From assembly GCA_023230585.1 (NCBI GenBank), contig JALNXB010000015.1:1-35838 (forward strand): 35,838 bases of DNA, written 5' to 3'. Source of the DNA: a bacterium. Its GTDB lineage: Bacteria > Ratteibacteria > UBA8468 > B48-G9 > JAFGKM01. Below are positions 32,784-35,838 of this stretch, piece by piece (within the stretch, counting starts at the first letter, position 1; the number at the start of each line of letters is the position of its first letter). The translations under genes and the position numbers were made by a program. The notes below the pieces were generated by a model that did not search any database, was not told the DNA's origin, and saw only the letters and a list, made by a program, of their open reading frames with translations.

Positions 32784-33428
32784 GTGTTTAAAGAAGAAGA
32801 ATTTATACAGCTATCGTCTTTACAGCATTTTATTTTTTGTCAAAGACAGTGTGCTTTAATTCATATTGAACAGATGTGGGTTGAAAATATTTTTACAGCA
32901 GAAGGAAGAGTTATGCACACCAATGTTCATAAGGGAAATATAAAAAATATAAAGAATAGTAGAATAGAAACAGGAGTTATGCTACATTCTTTTGGAGTTG
33001 GTTTAGTTGGCAAAGCAGATGTTGTTGAATTTTACAAAAGAGTAGGTGAATCATACTGGATACCATTTCCTGTAGAATATAAACGAGGTAAACCCAAACA
33101 GAATAACTGTGATAAGGTTCAACTTTGTGCTCAAGCTCTCTGTCTTGAAGAAATGCTTAAAATAAAAGTTGAGCGTGGTGCTTTATTTTATGGTAGGACA
33201 AGACGTAGATTGGATGTAGTTTTTGATAATGTTTTACGTAACGAAACTAAAGAAATAATCAGGCAAGTTAGAATTTTTATTGAAAAAGGAAAAACTCCGG
33301 CTCCTGTTTACACTTCTAAATGTAAAACTTGCTCTTTTTATGAGGAATGTTTACCAAAACTAATAAGTCGCAAGGTTTCTGTAAAGAGATTTTTAAAAGA
33401 AGAAATAGAAGGGATAATAAACCAGTGA
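32784..33428 (+). CDS. cas4: Cas4 exonuclease (PAM-selecting adaptation factor)
   Basis: 214 residues from a GTG start with AAAGGG (32771-32776) 7 nt upstream. Cas4 is an iron-sulphur PD-(D/E)XK nuclease that trims prespacers and enforces PAM choice with Cas1-Cas2. The cysteine ligands are visible: one in FIFCQRQC near the N-terminus and three in KCKTCSFYEEC near the C-terminus. Nuclease residues lie in GKADVVEF and VEYKRGKPK, followed by the QLCAQALCLEE helix. The stop codon overlaps the cas1 GTG start (GTGA), so the two are coupled. Confidence 0.94.
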   Translation: MFKEEEFIQLSSLQHFIFCQRQCALIHIEQMWVENIFTAEGRVMHTNVHKGNIKNIKNSRIETGVMLHSFGVGLVGKADVVEFYKRVGESYWIPFPVEYKRGKPKQNNCDKVQLCAQALCLEEMLKIKVERGALFYGRTRRRLDVVFDNVLRNETKEIIRQVRIFIEKGKTPAPVYTSKCKTCSFYEECLPKLISRKVSVKRFLKEEIEGIINQ

Positions 33429-34456
33429 AAAAATACCTAAATACTTTATTTGTTACTACGCAAAGAGCGTATCTTTCTAAAGAAGGAGAAACAGTTGTTG
33501 TTTCAGTAGAGAGAGAAAAACTTTTACAACTACCTATTCATACGATTAATGGTATTGTGTGTTTTGGACAAGTATCTATGAGCCCGTTTCTTATGGGATT
33601 TTGTGCTGAAAAACAGGTATCAGTAAGTTTTCTTACGGAGTATGGTAAATTTTTAGCAAATGTTCAAGGGAAAATATCTGGAAATGTTTTGCTTAGGCGG
33701 GAACAATATCGTAGAGCAGATGATGCAGGGTTTTCTTTAGAAATATCTAAAGCAATTATTTTAGGAAAAATCTCTAATTGTAGAACAGTACTACAGAGAG
33801 CGTTAAGGGACCATAAAGATAAAATAAATGTTGAAGAAGTAACCAAAGCCTCGAAAAAACTTGTAAGCTCTTTAAGGCAAGCGGAAGAAGCGGATTTATT
33901 AGATAAACTTAGAGGTATTGAAGGAGAAGCTGCCAATGCCTATTTTAAGGTTTTTGACCATCTTATAGTATCACAAAAAAAAGATTTTAAATTTGTAGGC
34001 AGAACAAGACGTCCGCCTCTTGACAAGGTAAACTGCCTCTTGTCTTTTATGTATACTTTGATGATGCACGATGTTCGTTCTGCACTCGAAAGCGTTGGAT
34101 TAGATTCTTGTGTTGGTTTTTTGCATAAAGATAGACCAGGTCGAGCAGGGCTAGCTTTAGATATAATGGAAGAGTTTAGACCTTTTTTATCAGATAGAAT
34201 TTCTCTTTCGCTTATAAATCTTGGACAAGTTCAGAATAAAGGTTTCATCAAAACGGGTTCTGGAGCTGTGGTGATGGATGATAATACACGTAAAGAAGTT
34301 TTACTGGCTTATCAAAAGAGGAAACAAGAAGAGATTATACATCCTTATTTGCAAGAAAGTGTTAAAATCGGGCTGTTGTTTTACATACAGGCATTGCTTT
34401 TATCAAGACAACTGCGAGGAGATATTGATGGGTATCCTGTTTTTCTTTGGAAATAG
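33425..34456 (+). CDS. cas1: Cas1 integrase
   Basis: 343 residues from the GTG at 33425, which overlaps the cas4 stop in GTGA. The frame is open further upstream (from an ATG at 33347), but that would overlap cas4 by 82 bp and add a non-homologous N-terminus, so the GTG is preferred; it gives MKKYLNTLFVTTQRAYLSKEG, the usual Cas1 opening. Metal ligands are Glu166 (RGIEGE), His234 (GFLHKDRPGR) and Asp246 (LALDIMEEFRP). Cas1 catalyses spacer integration with Cas2 at the leader-repeat junction 34942/34943. Confidence 0.95.
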   Translation: MKKYLNTLFVTTQRAYLSKEGETVVVSVEREKLLQLPIHTINGIVCFGQVSMSPFLMGFCAEKQVSVSFLTEYGKFLANVQGKISGNVLLRREQYRRADDAGFSLEISKAIILGKISNCRTVLQRALRDHKDKINVEEVTKASKKLVSSLRQAEEADLLDKLRGIEGEAANAYFKVFDHLIVSQKKDFKFVGRTRRPPLDKVNCLLSFMYTLMMHDVRSALESVGLDSCVGFLHKDRPGRAGLALDIMEEFRPFLSDRISLSLINLGQVQNKGFIKTGSGAVVMDDNTRKEVLLAYQKRKQEEIIHPYLQESVKIGLLFYIQALLLSRQLRGDIDGYPVFLWK

Positions 34457-34468
34457 GAGGACGTTAAA

Positions 34469-34759
34469 GTGTTCGTTGTAGTTAGTTATGATGTCAAAAC
34501 AGAAAACATTGCAGGCAAGCGTCGTTTAAGACGAGTGGCAAAAGTTTGTAAAGATTATGGACAGAGAGTTCAGTTTTCTGTTTTTGAGTGCATTGTTTCT
34601 CCCGATGAATGGGTTCTTTTAAAATCAAAATTGCTTGCTGAAATAAAACCTGAAGAAGATAGTTTAAGATTCTATTTTCTTGGTTCAAATTGGAAACAAC
34701 GTGTAGAGCATGTAGGGGCTAAAAAAACAGTTGATTTAGAAGGGCCACTAATAATTTAA
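34469..34759 (+). CDS. cas2: Cas2, adaptation complex subunit
   Basis: 96 residues from a GTG start with AGGAGG (34455-34460) 8 nt upstream. It has a ferredoxin-like fold with MFVVVSYDV holding the conserved Asp8, and RLRRVAKVCKDYGQRVQFSVFE. It forms the Cas1-Cas2 scaffold. It lies 12 bp after cas1 and is the last cas gene before the leader. Confidence 0.95.
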   Translation: MFVVVSYDVKTENIAGKRRLRRVAKVCKDYGQRVQFSVFECIVSPDEWVLLKSKLLAEIKPEEDSLRFYFLGSNWKQRVEHVGAKKTVDLEGPLII

Positions 34760-34942
34760 ATATATATGCGAACTACAAGTGGAGGCGAAAACATTGGAAG
34801 GATCGCAATTCTTGAAAACAGTTGAAATTAAAAGGATTAATGAAAAGTTGAAGGATTATTCTTTAAAAATAAGAGTGCAAGATTATATCTTCGCACAAAG
34901 CAAGTTGGAAACGCTTGTTAATAAAGAGAAGTAGAGTTAGGA
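34760..34942 (+). promoter_or_regulatory. CRISPR leader
   Basis: 183 AT-rich bases separate cas2 from the first repeat. An inverted pair TGCGA (34767-34771) and TCGCA (34803-34807) lies just after cas2; from memory, a similar TGCGAAC...TTCGCA arrangement occurs in other I-C leaders. TTGAAA occurs at 34812-34817 and 34822-34827, but no well-spaced -10 follows. The repeat-proximal end reads AGAGTTAGGA. Confidence 0.7.
34794..34934 (+). CDS. Possible 46-residue leader ORF
   Basis: A TTG start 8 nt after GGAGG (34781-34785) opens a 46-codon frame through most of the leader, ending at TAG 8 bp before the first repeat; a GTG at 34779 would give 51 codons. The predicted peptide is charged and helical, with motifs TVEIKRINEKLKDYSLK and RVQDYIFAQSKLETL. 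I do not recognise it. It may be a chance ORF, since leaders are normally non-coding. Confidence 0.25.
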   Translation: MEGSQFLKTVEIKRINEKLKDYSLKIRVQDYIFAQSKLETLVNKEK

Positions 34943-35838
34943 GTCGCTCCCCGTGTGGGAGCGTGGGTTGAAACCTATTTCCGCTTTTAAAGTTGCCTGC
35001 TTTTGAGTGTCGCTCCCCGTGTGGGAGCGTGGGTTGAAACAAGTTGGGAAGATAGTGGGTATGACGAAGCAATGGTCGCTCCCCGTGTGGGAGCGTGGGT
35101 TGAAACGTTTGTAACTCCGCTTAGAACGTGGTTGAAGAAGAGTCGCTCCCCGTGTGGGAGCGTGGGTTGAAACGGTTAATGTGCTGATTGTTGGGCTTGT
35201 TTTGTTAGTCGCTCCCCGTGTGGGAGCGTGGGTTGAAACTGCCTTTCCGTCTTGTCAGATATACTGCTATCAATAGTCGCTCCCCGTGTGGGAGCGTGGG
35301 TTGAAACTATAAAAATGCAAGAGATAGCTCTGAAGCGCTGCGTCGCTCCCCGTGTGGGAGCGTGGGTTGAAACAGTCGCACAATTTCCTGATACGCGACT
35401 TCTTCCTTGTCGCTCCCCGTGTGGGAGCGTGGGTTGAAACTTTCCAAATGTCGTCTGCCTCTATGTAAGGAATAGTCGCTCCCCGTGTGGGAGCGTGGGT
35501 TGAAACTTGAATATCTTGAATATGGTCTGACTGGTCGCTAGTCGCTCCCCGTGTGGGAGCGTGGGTTGAAACATGTGTCGGTAACCCCTGTCCTATGCTG
35601 CCTTCAGTCGCTCCCCGTGTGGGAGCGTGGGTTGAAACGAAGGTTAATGACCCTATCTCAAAATCGTTCTTGAGTCGCTCCCCGTGTGGGAGCGTGGGTT
35701 GAAACGTTAGGGGCGACGGCTGGACGCCGAGCGTAAAATGTCGCTCCCCGTGTGGGAGCGTGGGTTGAAACTATTAACGAGTTAATGTATAGACAGATAT
35801 TAGGGAGTCGCTCCCCGTGTGGGAGCGTGGGTTGAAAC
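34943..35838 (+). CRISPR. Type I-C CRISPR array, 14 identical repeats and 13 spacers, running off the window end
   Basis: A 32-bp repeat beginning GTCGCTCCCC and ending GTGGGTTGAAAC starts at 34943, 35009, 35075, 35142, 35208, 35276, 35342, 35409, 35475, 35541, 35607, 35674, 35740 and 35807. Spacers are 34-36 bp (nine of 34, three or four of 35, one of 36). The repeat has 7-bp arms CGCTCCC/GGGAGCG around CGTGT; cleavage at the stem base would leave the 11-nt handle TGGGTTGAAAC. All 14 repeats are identical by eye, with no decayed end, so the distal end lies beyond 35838. The repeat agrees with the I-C cas genes. No spacer obviously matches the rest of this window. Confidence 0.98.

Noticed and set aside
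33347..33424. Upstream extension of cas1 to an ATG at 33347
   Set aside because: It would overlap cas4 by 82 bp and add residues unlike any Cas1. The GTG at 33425, overlapping the cas4 stop, gives the normal length.
1..35838. tRNA, rRNA genes or insertion-sequence transposases
   Set aside because: Nothing resembling a tRNA cloverleaf, rRNA segment or transposase was seen in the gaps or frames.

Overview
The window comes from an AT-rich bacterial genome that uses the standard code: TGA serves as a stop in several genes, and strong AGGAGG-type ribosome binding sites are common. The mix of a PPi-type phosphofructokinase, giant secreted multidomain proteins and heavily repeat-filled intergenic regions suggests an uncultured anaerobic or fermentative lineage (candidate-phylum type), but the sequence alone does not fix the phylum. 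The window ends exactly on a CRISPR repeat, so the array probably continues.

Layout. (1) 1-2891: two minus-strand metabolic genes, a PPi-type 6-phosphofructokinase and a MatC-like dicarboxylate/organic-acid permease. (2) 3025-23945: two tandem, same-strand paralogous genes of about 10.3 kb each (3417 and 3428 residues). Each encodes a secreted protein with a papain-type cysteine protease at the N-terminus, a seven-motif FG-GAP/VCBS propeller, an FN3 domain, a Kelch propeller, two complete seven-repeat RCC1 propellers, InlB-B-type repeats between the propellers, an internal dockerin, and a serine alpha/beta-hydrolase near the C-terminus. Each copy carries its own closely similar promoter and ribosome binding site, so the duplicated unit included the control region. 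(3) 24263-26825: two small two-gene modules of toxin-antitoxin type, first a DUF6036/AbiEii-like nucleotidyltransferase overlapping a winged-helix-like partner, then an AbrB-type antitoxin with a RelE/ParE-type toxin. (4) 27000-35838: a complete type I-C CRISPR-Cas locus in the order cas3-cas5c-cas8c(with internal cas11c)-cas7c-cas4-cas1-cas2-leader-array, with 14 identical 32-bp repeats and 13 spacers in view.

The cas genes form one tightly packed plus-strand operon: Cas5c/Cas8c/Cas11c/Cas7c would form the Cascade complex, Cas3 would degrade the target, and Cas4-Cas1-Cas2 would acquire spacers. With the two TA-like modules just upstream this makes a small defence island. The intergenic regions outside the cas operon are packed with several families of short palindromic repeats, some apparently nested in one another.

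The most unusual content is the pair of giant proteins: four beta-propellers of three sequence families, an internal dockerin, and hydrolytic domains at both ends with intact catalytic residues in both copies. I do not recognise this whole architecture as a named system, and its function is open.
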